64,000 nucleotides of DNA, taken from Drosophila miranda (Eukaryota; Arthropoda; Insecta; Diptera; Drosophilidae). The stretch is from NCBI RefSeq assembly GCF_003369915.1, contig NC_046674.1, forward strand, positions 11,842,001-11,906,000, written 5' to 3'. Below the pieces are notes generated by a model. The model saw nothing but the letters and a program-made list of their open reading frames with translations. It did no database searches and was not told the origin of the DNA. The first letter of the stretch is position 1, and each line of letters begins with the position of its first letter. Position numbers and translations under genes: made by a program. This document shows positions 41,174-52,883 of the stretch, piece by piece.

Positions 41174-41605
41174 TTACACAGCGACATCCATTGTGTCTTT
41201 GATCTCGTTTCCCCATTCGCGGGCCATAATCATGATTTCATTCATGCTCAATTTGGGGCCAATCAGAGGGTTCAGCTGCGTCATGTAACAGCACAGCCAA
41301 CTGCAATGTCAATCAATGATGTAGCAAAACATTAAAATTTAGCAGATCGATGGATTACGCGTATGTTAACGTTACTTTGAGCATACTAGGGCTAAAAATA
41401 CTTACAACAGCCAACATGTTACTGCGGTTAGCATAAGGCAGCATTGAGTCACTCTGAAAACATATATGTTGGTTGATTTGTTTGATATAGTTTATGTTAT
41501 GTCTTACCCTTTGTTTGGGCCACGAGCAAAGAAGGGGCAGATGATGCCAATGAATCCCCAAATGCAGGTGATGACCAAGGGAGGCACATAATCAGGAACA
41601 GTCAT
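41174..41605 (-). CDS. VhaM9.7-b: V-type proton ATPase subunit e (9.7-kDa membrane subunit)
   Basis: Three exons: 41605-41508, 41453-41406 and 41300-41174, giving 90 residues. The product starts MTVPDYVPPLVITCIWGFIG and has two membrane spans (about residues 8-25 and 36-56: VTQCCLMLTAVTCWLFWLCC) joined by ARGPNKG, then YMTQLNPLIGPKLSMNEIM. This is the small e subunit (ATP6V0E type) of the membrane V0 sector, needed for proton-pump assembly in endosomes, lysosomes and plasma membrane. The fly has several M9.7 paralogues. The symbol with suffix b rests on memory of gene neighbours rather than on sequence comparison. Confidence 0.88.
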
Positions 41606-41934
41606 TTTGAAGACTAGGCTATTTAGTCGAATGGAATGAAAATAATAAAAAAGGCACAAAACTCCGATCGCGAAAGATTTTCTCGAGCAATGAATATCAC
41701 ATGACAGACATGGGACCCAAAACAGCTGGTGCAGGCGTTGCCACTCTGTTCGCTTAAGTCGTAGTGTAGCCACATAATTCTCACTTCATTTAATTCACAA
41801 TGGTCTTATTCCACTGCACTACACGATGAGCTTATAAGAAGAGCATTGCGATTTTTTCAATTTTTCTTTCGGCCAATTAAAATCGTCAAAAATGCATTCT
41901 TAGAGTCTCAAAAGTTGCGTCATATCAAATTTAC

Positions 41935-42445
41935 GAAATAGGGTACACAAATGGCAATACTCCGAACCAGCAACATGTCTTCAAATACCAGCAACATTGA
42001 TTAGACAACTTTTTTTGTTGAACATTTTTGCTTTAACCGTATTTTAGTCAAAATACAATACATGCGAGTACTTAAAAGTCATTAATCTTGTAGAAAATGT
42101 ATTCATCAATAGAATAAAACTATGTGTGCATGGCTCAGGGTTTTAGTAAGCCAGCATTATTCAACGGAATATCAAAATTGAACAATAGGAACGACGATCC
42201 TCTTTCGTCATTTTTGTTTGACCATTTTCGCTAAAACCTTTTTTTACGAAGAATGCAATAAAAGCAGGTATTTCAAACAAACCAGTCAAGTAGAAAATAG
42301 GTTCATTAATTTGATAAAATTATGTGTTCAGGTATGAAAGTCCTAGTAATATTAAATCGAATATTACAATGGAGGAATATGGTTTTCAATCCTTGTCGGA
42401 GAAAGATTAACCCATTGTAGACCAAGGGGGTATTTTAGTATTTCA
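41935..42445 (+). repeat. Promoter-motif repeat, copy 2 (two degenerate units)
   Basis: It begins acgaaatagggtac and runs in the opposite orientation to the copy at 45849-46447, with shared words gtcaaaatacaatac, gtagaaaatgtattcatcaa and ttcgctaaaacc. The body occurs twice (about 42010-42180 and 42220-42390). Near 42425 the words ggtattttagtatttcaccg remain of the Motif 6 end. It faces COX8. Confidence 0.65.
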
Positions 42446-42625
42446 CCGAAAATAATGAAAATTTCAGGTGAAAGATTTCGGGGTTTTTTTATGTTCAGAG
42501 GAAATATGGCAAGGCAAGGCAAGGATCTACAAGAAGAATTTACAATCAGTAATATTTTCTGCCATTCACCTCAAGTCGTTGAACTGCTTAAATAGAGGGG
42601 GTTAGGTGGGCTAAGTTCGATTTCT

Positions 42626-42645
42626 TATCGATATACGTCACACTA
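42626..42645 (+). promoter_or_regulatory. DRE and Motif 1-like core promoter of COX8
   Basis: TATCGATA (the DREF-binding DRE) at 42626-42633 is followed at 42635-42645 by ACGTCACACTA, a Motif 1 (M1BP) site with two mismatches. The COX8 start codon is 52 bp further on. DRE and Motif 1 are typical of housekeeping promoters in Drosophila. Confidence 0.65.
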
Positions 42646-42696
42646 GAAACATAAATTGATTTTCGGCCGAGGTTTTGAACAAAAAAATAAATAAAT

Positions 42697-42981
42697 ATGT
42701 TCCAAAATAGTGCTGCTCGTCTTTTGGTTCCGGCCATCCGTAATGCCATGCAGAGCCGATGCCAATCCGTGGTTTCCGGCCCACCAACACAGCATATCTC
42801 AAAGGCTGTAAGTATTCGCACTTGGTTGCATAACTAGATGTCTGGTAAAGAAAATATACGATATAAATAATATGTTTCCTTGCAGGAGAAAGTGATTCTG
42901 GGCGGTGGCATGTGCGCAGCGGCTCTGTTTATTCCTGGCTGGGTTCTATATCACATCCGTGATTACAAGGGCGGAAAGTAA
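42697..42981 (+). CDS. COX8: Cytochrome c oxidase subunit 8
   Basis: Two exons, 42697-42807 and 42886-42981, encode 68 residues. The first exon gives a mitochondrial presequence (MFQNSAARLLVPAIRNAMQS, basic and amphipathic). The second gives ILGGGMCAAALFIPGWVLYH, one membrane span, and a short basic tail IRDYKGGK. Layout and ending fit COX8, a small inner-membrane subunit of respiratory complex IV. It stands head-to-head with the V-ATPase gene across 1.1 kb. D. melanogaster COX8 lies close to Wnk and Mkrn1 as far as I recall, which supports the call. The short length leaves some doubt against another small COX subunit. Confidence 0.82.
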
Positions 42982-44478
42982 TTCGATGATCTAATATTAT
43001 GATTCCTTTCCTTGAAAAGTATCAATATAGTAATGGTGCTCCTATGCCACATGAATAAAGGGAAATAGATTGAATTTAACCATGAATTTTTAATATTCTA
43101 CAGATATGTGTCAGAATAGTGTTTTAACTTATTCCCGAATCGCAATGTATGCTCATTAAGTCAAGCTATGTTTTTCCTATAGTGAACCCGTCGCCGCTAT
43201 TTCTTCAATCCAGACCTCGCAAATAACGGTTGACACTTTCAGTGAGACACCGTGTCAGCGTGGTCTTTTTCTGTTTTGTCAGTGACGAGACAGCAAAGGG
43301 AAAAAGTGTTGACCGTTTTTTGCTAGCTATGCTTCAATCTGATCTTGACGCTCTCACTAATTGGTGTTTAATAAAACTTTTTCCTCTTAAAATTGCTTTC
43401 TTTAAACGTCTGTAACGACTTGTGTATTATCTTTTTAACTAATTGATGCTTTAATTCCCACATCTGCAAAGGATTTCTTGGGTTTATCAAAAGATTGTCT
43501 AAGGAATTCACTGATTCCTATACCACAAAACTAGTTTATGTTCCTCTTATCCGCACTACCTTAAATTGCAAGATAAGCTTGAGTCTGTACAAAGACAATT
43601 TCTTATCTTTGCCCCCCGTGGAAATCATCCTTCTTGCGAAAGTCGGCTGCACCTTTTAAAAGCCGAAGGATTTGCCATGGAATTTGTTTTCTCCACAAAC
43701 TTCTCTCTGGTGAGGTTGAATCCAGTGCCCCCATCAGTCTTGCTCGTATGTATCTCTGTCCCGTTCCCTCCGACTAGGCATCACTTTCATTTTCATCTTC
43801 AACACTGTCTTTCTAACTACATATGTACTCTGATAAAGAATACTTCCGTAGACTTTGCCATAATTACAAAACTTTTTTCTATTTGGTTTCCTTTGGCACT
43901 AGTGCTATTAAGGTTAAAACTTGTTTAATGAATAGTTTAATTTAATTTACTATAATTCTTAAATTGTTAGGCTATTGGCTTTGCTTTGACCTTAATTTGG
44001 CTATGAATATGACCATAGCGACTATTTTGCCAATAAATCTGTACCAAAGGGTCAGAGTATTTGCCATAGAAAGTCTTGCATTTGGTTTTATTTTTGTGCT
44101 GAGCAACAAAAAACTGTTTAATGTCGTCTAATTGGCTGTACATTTAATTTGATCAAGCAATTAATTTGCTTTTAAGCTATCAACCATCAACACAAGGAGG
44201 CGCTCTCTGCAAAAGTGCTTTAAACTATTGCCACAGGATTAGAACTTATACCAATTGGACAATAATATTATGTCGATGAAGGTAATTCAGAAATAGCAGA
44301 TTTTTGGTCCGCAAACCCAATACTTGCAGTCACAATGGGAACTTCTTCTACTTATTGTGTGTTTAAGTATGTAAATATATTTTCACTTCGCTTTTTTCAA
44401 TTTAACAAGCTTTCGAATGATTTTTTTAATGGGCAAAGAAACTTATAAAATTTAATTGTGCTTATGAAATGGTGTGTT
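42982..44478. other. Interval between COX8 and Rpn10
   Basis: Contains an old LINE fragment (43260-43935, listed separately) and AT-rich DNA. The converging 3' ends of COX8 and Rpn10 lie here. No other gene seen. Confidence 0.6.
43260..43935 (+). mobile_element. Degenerate LINE (non-LTR retrotransposon) fragment, RT C-terminal part
   Basis: Three peptide patches in order match the end of Jockey/I-type LINE reverse transcriptases: LLAMLQSDLDALTNWC (43320-43370), then GFIKRLSKEFTDSYTTKLVY (43480-43540), then KLESVQRQFLIFAPRGNH (43573-43625), with FHFHLQHCLSNYICTLI further on. They lie in different frames, and the normal linker between the first and second patches is missing, so the copy is 5'-truncated, internally deleted and old. 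It lies in the sense orientation of COX8, downstream of it. Confidence 0.75.
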
Positions 44479-45797
44479 TTATTTCTTTTGGTTATCCTTT
44501 TCCTCATTTTTTTTGTCCTTGTCTTTGTTCAGTGAGCCAACAGCATCGCGCACTGCCTCGGATTGGGGATCTACCCCAGGAAGATTCTCTAGCACACTCT
44601 GCAAGAAGGCCGGGTCGCCAATTACCTCCGAATAGTCCTCGTCCACATCCATAGGGGCATTGGTTTCTTCAGTTTTTGGGCGCTTTGCTTGCTGGGTAAC
44701 GCTATCATCTGGAGCATCTTGCATGGACATTTGCATGGCAAAGGCGATCTGTTCTTCTTCGGTCATGTTGGCAAAATCTGGCAAGTTATCTTCAGGGGTC
44801 TCAGTGGACAGTGCCAAGGCCCGTTGCAACATAGCTTCCTCCGAATTCGCCTCGGCGTTTCCTGCGCCGCTTTCAACTTTGGGCTGCCCCGCGGTAGCAG
44901 CAGCTTCGACACCAGCTGGTGCTGTGCTATCAGCATTAGCACGACGTTGCTCACTTTCCTGACGTTGACGTTGCTCCTCCATTGACACACGCAAAGCAAG
45001 AGCCAGTTCCGGGTCTTCGTTGGGATCAACTCCGAATTCGAACACGTTTCCTCCCAAGCCGGCACCACCCAATCCATCTTCTCCCTGAATAATGGGCGAC
45101 GACAACAGAGCTTCAGACAGGGCAGATCCGCGAGGAACACTAACCAAGTGCGATCCAGTACCGTCTTTGCCGTTCAATGCGTTGATGAAAGCAGTCAGCG
45201 TCTCGTTGTTATTGCCATGATCGCCGAAGCTAACAATGTCAACATTCACCTTCTCTTTCTTCAGGCGTTTAGCTTGCTTCACAAGGTCTCCTTCTTCGTG
45301 ACAAATGGGAGAGCCAACAAAGACGACAATACGCATCTTATGGTTTTTGCCTTGACGATGCTTCAACACCAAATGGGCTATGCGGATCCCGGTCAGAAGG
45401 TTTATCTCACCCTTTGGTTGGATGAGATGCATTTTGGACAAAATCCGCCCCACGTCGCTTGTCAGAGTAGCCAGCACTTCCACGGTACTAAATTAATAAA
45501 TGAAACAATAAAGAGCGCTTTTCAAACCATCGGCCACGCAATACTCACTTCGACAACGTCATTAGTCCAACATTATTCTCTGGATTGGATCTCAGTTTAG
45601 TGAGACAAACGAGATTGATTCCATCCTTTTGGACGTTCAGACGTGTAGGAAAATAGTCACCATTGCGTTGGTAATCGCTGTTATCAAAGCTGAAAATACA
45701 AACAGGGGTTTGGTTTCGTTAATCCGTCTTCTTTCTGCATATGGTTTATCAATGATTAAACATTATTTTACCATATCATAGTACTTTCAAGAACCAT
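44479..45797 (-). CDS. Rpn10: 26S proteasome regulatory subunit Rpn10 (S5a/p54)
   Basis: Three exons: 45797-45772, 45689-45549 and 45487-44479, giving 391 residues. Rpn10 is a ubiquitin receptor at the base-lid junction of the proteasome regulatory particle. The N-terminal VWA domain reads [20 protein letters not shown], then [14 protein letters not shown] and [10 protein letters not shown]. Ubiquitin-interacting motifs follow: [15 protein letters not shown], the UIM-like [14 protein letters not shown], and [15 protein letters not shown]. The C-terminus is a lysine-rich [15 protein letters not shown]. Length and the three-motif pattern match the fly p54 protein. The start codon lies only about 50 bp from a perfect Motif 1 site supplied by an adjoining repeat. 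Confidence 0.96.
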
Positions 45798-45848
45798 TTT
45801 CGTATTTTTGCTTGTCACTTCACCACTGAACTGTAATTGTGATACTTA

Positions 45849-45859
45849 CAGTGTGACCG
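45849..45859 (-). promoter_or_regulatory. Motif 1 (M1BP) site of the Rpn10 promoter
   Basis: The minus strand reads CGGTCACACTG, an exact match to the Drosophila core-promoter Motif 1 (YGGTCACACTR), 52 bp upstream of the Rpn10 ATG. Upstream of it lie TTTCGGTATATTT (exact Motif 6) and CGGTATGTTT words. Motifs 1 and 6 are known to pair at TATA-less housekeeping promoters. The site is also the end of promoter-motif repeat copy 3. Confidence 0.8.
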
Positions 45860-46447
45860 CGGACTTGTCAATAAAATATACCGTCCGCCCCTCAGAAATA
45901 TACCGAAACATACCGTCTGATTAAAAAAATATACCGTAAATGTACTGACGAATTCAAGTTATATTTTACATATTACTCGTTTTTGATCTTCCGTGGAATA
46001 TTACTAGCTAGATAAAACCCTCAGCCATGCCCACATTTTTTTATACGATTAATTAACCAATTTTCTAATTGACTGGCTTATTTTAAACACTTGCTTTAGT
46101 TGGATTTTGTCTAACAAAGGTTTTTAGCGAAATAGGTCAAACAAAAAAGGTTTTAGCGAAATAGGTCAAGACAAAAAAACGAAAGGATAGTCGTTCATAT
46201 TGCTCAATTTAGAGATTCCGTTGAATAATTCTGTCTAACTTAAACCCTTAGTTTTGGCCTCATAATTTTAGGCCATTGATGAATAAATTTTCTACAAAAT
46301 TCGTTAGTTTTTAGTCCTTGCTTTTATTGTATTTTGACTAAAACAAGGTTTAAACAAAATAGTTCAACAAAAAAAAAACAGTCGCAGTGTTGCTGGTATT
46401 TTAGACATGATGCGCGCATAGGCTTTTGTTACCCTATTTCGTTAATT
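45849..46447 (-). repeat. Promoter-motif repeat, copy 3 (longest)
   Basis: The left end carries Motif 1 and Motif 6 words. The body runs tactgacgaattcaagtt, gaatattactagctagata, ccaattttctaattgactgg and gttttagcgaaataggtcaa (the last as a short direct duplication near 46120-46165). The far end holds cagtgttgctggtatttt and accctatttcgtt. The far end matches the start of copy 2 in reverse complement, so the full unit is about 600 bp. No coding capacity and no obvious terminal inverted repeats. Confidence 0.8.
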
Positions 46448-47246
46448 TAGTATGAAGATATAACGAAATTTATAAAGACCTTTTTTCAAATTGATATGTT
46501 TTAGACATATTCATGTATATTATTAGTATATTGTGTATATTTATCTCGATCCTGATACCTACGGAGCCTGGGATGACAAACATTTTCTCAATTCTATAAT
46601 ATCCTTTCCCAGCGTATGTTGCATTGTGGCTTGCATGTTGCCGTAATCGTAAAAAATGAATTGCAAAAAATGTGGCTGCAGCAATGATTGCATTTCGGCA
46701 AATCTCGAAAAATTAAGGAGTACAGTACTGCTGGGTAATAAAATATTTATATTCTGCAAACAAGCAATCAGATTAAAAATTTTATTTTTGGGAAACAAGC
46801 TGGCGCGTACATCTTTCGTACAAATGGCTTTTTAATAATTGTGTTTTCCTACTTTTAATCTCATAAACGTGTTGAACTAAATTTTTTTGTAATAGTCTTA
46901 TGAGACTGGACTTTGCAAGCTTTGCTGCGAAGAAAGAGATAGCAATATCACAAAATTAGTGCTTGTAGCTGTTGCTGTAGCTGATGTTTTCCAGCACACC
47001 AGCCAACCAGAAAAATTGGATATGAAAAGTGTAACAATCGATCATTTCTGCCCGCAGCGCTGCTCCCAGCTCAACTGAAAAGCCTCGCATATATCGCTCT
47101 CACTGCTTGCTTTACCCATAGGGTTCTCTCTGTTCTTGCAGCTAGCCAGTTGGCAAAGTCTAAAATTTCATAAGCTATAAACAAAACACAGCTGACTATA
47201 CAGTGTAATTGTTTATTAGCAGATATGTCGTTATTGACTGGTCACA
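46448..47246. other. Interval between Rpn10 promoter repeat and the ppk gene
   Basis: AT-rich with a less AT-rich, CT-rich block at 46915-47165 (cgctctcactgcttgc, gggttctctctgttcttgca) similar in texture to the CT-rich repeats elsewhere in the window. A 79-codon minus-strand frame (46559-46798) is unassigned. Confidence 0.4.
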
Positions 47247-48990
47247 TTAAAGATTGAAAAATAATAATATGAAAAATAGAACAACAACATAAAGAATTTC
47301 GGCGATAAAGATAACGCTAAATCCAATCATAAGGCTCATGATACCACCAGTTAAAGCTAAAAGGAGAATAATACGATTTTTATAGTTTAAAAATGAGAAG
47401 ATATCTTTTTTGAAACCTACACATGTATTCAGTTGGTCCGGTGTACGAAGTCCTCACATTGCTTCTAAAATAATTTTCTGTGAAGTAGAAATTTACTACT
47501 GCCAAGTTTTTTCGGATATATTCATTTGATAAATTCTTTAAATAATCACTCTGGGCCTTCAGGTCCTGTTGGCTAAAAGGAGTTGTGAAAGCATCAGGAA
47601 AGAACGTCAGATCATGACAACTGGTTAGGCACAAATCTTTACATTCAGATCTTTTCTTGTCAAAGATCTGTAATTCCGCATTATTCCAGCAATCAAACTG
47701 AGCCGCATCACATACTGTAGCGTTAGCAAACACCAACGGCAGATAGTATGGAATACAATCACACAGTCGAAGGAAGAACAATGCATCGCATTCAGATTCG
47801 CAGTTGCGTCGCGTATAATAACGATAAAAGTAAAGTTCTTCTTCATCGCTAAAAATACATTGTCGTTTAGTTCGATGGATGTTACGAATGCTGGGCAGGG
47901 CTTCAAAGCTCCGCGCGATTATACGAAATGTTGTCTGATGCCCGATCATTGCTGGTAATCCAGATTCCTTCATACGTGGTTGATCGATTGGGTTATACAA
48001 TAGCACCTTAAAACAATTGTATTATTAACATGCTGATGGGTACAATCTTCAAATACACAACTTTGAATCCTTGTCCATTTGTAGAGGAACAAAAATAATC
48101 ATTCACGTGACCATTGAGTATTATTTGTAAGCCCATAGCAATGCCAACGCCAACTCCTGGCCGCGGGTAATAGCTGGACGGTAGTTTCGGTGGATAGCCA
48201 GATATAGGATTCCAATCCACTGCAATGTCTGCAAACCTATTCGTTGAGGTGTAGTCCCGAATGTATGTTGGCCTTTCAAATAAAATACTTTTTACACACG
48301 AACTTTTCTGCGCTGCGCTTCAAAAACGTACCTGAACTTGTATAAATAATATGGATGCAACAAATTGAATACACAGCACAAGCCCTCATCTACAAAGATT
48401 TCTCTGAAGATATCAGTGCATGGTAACTTTTTTTTATGAAACATGCATGACACTATCAAATCTTCGCATCTCTCAGAAACATTTAGTATAAAGTTGGGGA
48501 ACGTTTCGTTTTTATAACGATGATTCGATTTTGTAAAATTGCCATAAGTATTCTCTTTATAACAAGTTTTCTGTAGCATGGAATATCCTAGCGATCCACT
48601 GAAATGATTTTTATTATTCCTCTTTCATATACATAGATATGAATATGGGTTTACTTACGGTATTAAATCTTCTACTTTCGATTTCTTTGCCTGATTCATA
48701 TTACAAACTGTTATTGCAGGGAATGGAATCTTACTAATTGGAGTCATAGTTGAACTAATTCCAATAATCACTGGCGTGTCTTCCCATTTAACAAAAACGC
48801 GAACCGCTAAGTTTACGGCCACATAAATAAGCGAACCAAAAATTATTATAAAGTATAGCTTTATCCACCATAAATGTCTATCACCGATGACGTATTTTAA
48901 CAACTCCAATGATGTATTTCTTAGAAATATTTGCTTTCGGTTTTGACCGTTCCTCCACAGTTTTTCTTTCACTCTACTCAGGAAACTCAT
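47247..48990 (-). CDS. Pickpocket-family DEG/ENaC sodium channel subunit
   Basis: Five exons: 48990-48659, 48598-48332, 48272-48059 (or 48062), 48006-47421 and 47356-47247, giving about 502 residues. The first membrane span is WIKLYFIIIFGSLIYVAVNL, followed by the conserved FPAITVCNMNQAKKSK. The extracellular part is cysteine-rich (YTRRNCESECDALFFLRLCD, IPYYLP, CLTSCHDLTFFPDA). The last exon gives ALTGGIMSLMIGFSVIFIAE and a hydrophobic second span ending in FNL. That matches the pore end of the family, whose members form amiloride-sensitive sodium channels in sensory and epithelial cells. The donor of exon 3 is ambiguous: FKVLLYNP (best fit to family) needs GTTGTG, whereas GTGTAT adds one Val. 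The paralogue is not settled; ppk27 is a guess. Confidence 0.9.
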
Positions 48991-51569
48991 GGTATTGACC
49001 CGATGGTTATTTTATTCTTGTTAATAGATTGGGGATAGTTGTTAGACTGTGGCGTGGCTCTCTCTTGTTAGACTCAAGTGTTTATATATGTATATTCATT
49101 AGTATTTACAAAAGCATTATCTATGAAGCTTTTCAATGTATTATCATTAAGTTTTTGTAATGAATCAAAGTAATTAAATTCTCAACTCAATGCTACAATA
49201 GAACCATTTCAATTATCCTAATTGTCTGAAATAACAAGTTCGTTTCATTCTGTACCTTAAACGGCAAATCCAAATGATTTTCAAATGTTCTGTTCAAAGG
49301 ACTACGGGAAAGTGGAGCTATAAAACGAATATCCGTTTTCACTGATAAAGGAATTGTAGGAACCTCCAGTCACAAACATAATAAATAACCTGAATATCAT
49401 TATGTTTATGCGTTCATCATCACATACAAATTTTAATAATATCCCTACAAGATATTTAACAATATAAACACTGTATAGCTTCGTGGTTATGAGCAAAGTA
49501 TTGTTCGGTGATCGAATTGTATTTTTATTTTGTAATATTTATTTGTTTCATTACTGTTTTTTATTATAATGTTACAAATTTGTTATTATTTTTAATCTAA
49601 TATAGGTACAACTTCAGCCAGATTGGTATTCTTTATTTTGTTTTGAACAATTTTAAAACGGGAAATGGCACAATTAGTATTTGATTAAAGGCTTGTTTCA
49701 TAAATACCTTTAAGATATTATATTCATTATTTGTGAAAACGAACCTGCAATATGTTGATTTTTTGTTTTGTTTTTTTTTTTTGTAATACCTTAAAAATGT
49801 AAGCTAGCGATTTCAAAAGGTCTTTTGATTTACGAGTTTATACCGTCTATTTATGGTAATCTTTAAACTATTTCGAAAGTATAGAGAAAATATCACTGCT
49901 GGATACATGCATAGATGTATAAAAATATGTTTTAATATCATCGGAACAAACTGAAAATGTATTAACGTAAATAAGCAGCTATTAAATATCACTAAATCTA
50001 CGGTTCATATTCAATCAGTTATAAGCCCGTCAGCAACATACAGATTGATGAGAAAACTATTTGTTCAACTTAACAAGAACATGTTGTACAGGTCTGTTTT
50101 TTTATTTTGAGGATCTTAATTGTCAATTGAAATGTGTGTACAGAATATGGTTCCGAACTAATTATAATTCTTTGCTTTGCTTGGTATTATTGAACAACTT
50201 GATACAATTGATTAATCTGCTGAACTTTCCAACCAATATCTAACCAAAAATTCTATTTGGAAAAAAGAGGCTCTAAAGAAATACTACAATAATATAGGAT
50301 TCGAATCATACATATGTAGGTTTGTTTGTTTTTGTCTCCTTTTTTTTTAGATATCAAAAATTTTTCAAGCTGATTTGTACATTTCGTTTTGAGGGGTTGG
50401 GGTTAACAATCAAATGCCTGCTTTAAAAATATATATTACCAATTATTCATATAACATTCATAATTTGTAACTGTCACGGATGAGTCGCATAGAAATATGT
50501 TCCCAGTCATATAATCCTATAATATGTATTGATCTTTTAATAGAAATAAATGATAATCGTTTTTTGTTTTGTTTGCTTGTAGTTTTAAATGTTGAACATG
50601 TGTGGTTTATATGGTAATTTCCTTATTTCATTTAATTTCTGTGTACAGTAACATATTTATCATTAAAATCAAAACATTTTAAAGAGGTACATTTCGAAAG
50701 TATAGGCTTAAAATCATATTACAGTAAATATACATACAATAATTATAGTTCTTTGTGTCAGGGTATTACGTGGAACTTGTGGAAAAACGTTTAGAAATAT
50801 ACTGAATTACAGGTATGCAACAGTAATACTTTAACACAAAATTATAATCATAACAGCAACAAAAATGTATTGATTATTGATTGACAAAAAGGTATGGTGT
50901 GGTATGGTATGTATGTAGTTATGATAACACTATATCGGCACAACATCAGAAATTTAAGTTTTTCTATTACCAGATAACGCATACCGCATGCAATATGCAA
51001 TTTATATTATTATGTTTGTTATGTTTTCTATGTGCATTTTACTTAGTTATCGCTTTTTAACTTCAAAAAAAATGAGTGGAAACCCGATTAAAGAATGTTT
51101 GTATTTTGTTATCTTTACAATTCAGTCTGAAAGGCATAGTTTGTTTACACATTTGATATCACCTATTTTGAAAAATCTATTTGTTTACTTATTTTATTAT
51201 CTCTAAAATTGTGTATACATAGGTAATGATATATCATTGATCTTTAAGGTTTAATGGTAACCACTTATTGGATGGTATTAAATATAATTTAATTTAATAC
51301 AAGTACGGAAAAGTTGCTGAAAATTTCGTTGCGTTAAGTGGAGAATAAATATTTTATATAAACCTAAATTTTGGTACCCAAATACATGTATGTGTGTTGT
51401 TTTAAATTTTGCTTTCGATATTTGGTTCTGTATCATTTATATGTATATATCGCTAGAATATTGATTAGGTTATATCTGGGACTGTATATCGAACATTTTG
51501 TTTCGTTGCGGGTCTACAATTGCTGCATTTTTTGTTTTGTGTTTTTTCTTCTTCTTCTTCGTTAGATGC
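48991..51569. other. AT-rich interval between ppk and Mkrn1
   Basis: More than 2.5 kb of very AT-rich DNA with homopolymer runs. The right part probably contains the long 3' untranslated region of Mkrn1. I see no gene, repeat family or RNA here; the short frames are low-complexity. Confidence 0.6.
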
Positions 51570-52883
51570 TTACTCATCATCGGAGACATCTGAAGATTCA
51601 CTTATATCACTTGAAAATATCTCCAGCCAATGATAATCACGTCTACCAACGTAGTCCCACAGATAAATCTATTATATTTGATAAGTATTTAATATATTGA
51701 TCAGTATAGTCATTTACATAAAGCAAAAGGATATATGATACTCACATCGAGTAAATCGATTATTTCATGTTGGCCTTGTATCTTTCGAGTACGCTTTGGT
51801 AAGCCCACATCAACGATATCCCCATTGGGCAGGGCATGTTTATAAAAGCACTTGTTTCCAAAGGGACACTTTCCCTCGCCTTTCTGAAAGTATTTACAAT
51901 CTTTGGCTCCCAAGGCAGCGCGATAATCATTGAGAAGCTTATCCTTTTCCTCCTTTGTCTCCACCCAAAACGCACTGGGGCAGACAAAGTCTGAACATAC
52001 GCGACATTCGGGGCAAGCACTAAAATGAAGCGTAGCGTTAATTTTGTATGTAATATACATACATTCGAATACAAGCAAGAATTCTATAGTCGAATTCTCC
52101 ATTCAATACATATAGGCAGACCCCATTTTCAATCAATTATCATTTCACTCACCGCGTTATTTTATGCTCAAACTGTTTGGCCTGGCGCCATTTACGAATG
52201 CATTCCAAACAAAAGATATGGTTGCAGTTGGGCAGGATGCCAAATCTTTTCTCCCGGCCAGCCTTCTCCATGATTGTGTCGAAGCATATGCCGCAGGTCT
52301 TATCCTTAGAGCGAGCGATCGCAAAGGAAAGTTCCATGGCCTGTTCGTGCTGTTGCAAGCACTCCCGGTTGTGCTTTTTACGTTGAGCTTGATCCGTGGG
52401 ATGCAGGCAATACTGGTCACACATTTCGCATAGCTCCATGTGTATACGATAGGGGCAATACTCGCCATAAGGACACGGACATTCATAGGGACAAACCTCG
52501 TCCAATGATGCGGGTTCGCAACAGCTCACGTCGACTGTCGGGCCACCAACTACTTCGGCCCAGGAGATTCCGTTTTGAAGAGATACGCTGCCAGAAGCTG
52601 CCTCCCCATCCTCGTTCTGGTCCAGCACGCGCTTCTGGCTAGGCACAAATATCGGGGCATTTGCCCAATTACGTTGGCTGGTGCTTGGCTTAATGCTCTC
52701 AGCATTATCTGTAGTTATATGCGTTTGCTCCGCACACTCGGGACGGCCGCGACTTAAATCATGAGAAAAACGGCAGAGCTCGCCAAAACGGCAAATGCCG
52801 CGCAGATAAAATCGGCATATCGTTTGACTTCGCCCAAGTGCCATGTTGGGAATGGCTGGATCGCTGTTGGCGACGGCACTCAT
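51570..52883 (-). CDS. Mkrn1: Makorin RING-type E3 ubiquitin ligase
   Basis: Three exons: 52883-52153, 52019-51746 and 51668-51570, giving 367 residues. Domain order is that of makorins: a CCCH zinc finger (ICRFYLRGICRFGELCRFSH, about residues 20-40); a second CCCH-like group (CPYECPCPYGEYCPYRIHME); the makorin Cys-His motif (CDQYCLHPTDQAQRKKHNRE); a C3HC4 RING (CGICFDTIMEKAGREKRFGI, NCNHIFCLECIRKW, ACPECR); and a last CCCH finger (CKYFQKGEGKCPFGNKCFYK). The tail ends ISESSDVSDDE. The fly protein binds oskar mRNA and supports its translation. The start MSAVAN was chosen because the frame upstream has no ATG. It is divergent from ARV1 across 2 kb. Confidence 0.95.

Larger units (their letters stand above)
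41606..42696. other. Divergent VhaM9.7/COX8 intergenic region
   Basis: Contains copy 2 of the promoter-motif repeat and the COX8 core promoter, listed separately. The minus-strand frame running upstream of the VhaM9.7 start to 41773 has no family signature and I leave it out of the protein. Confidence 0.6.
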
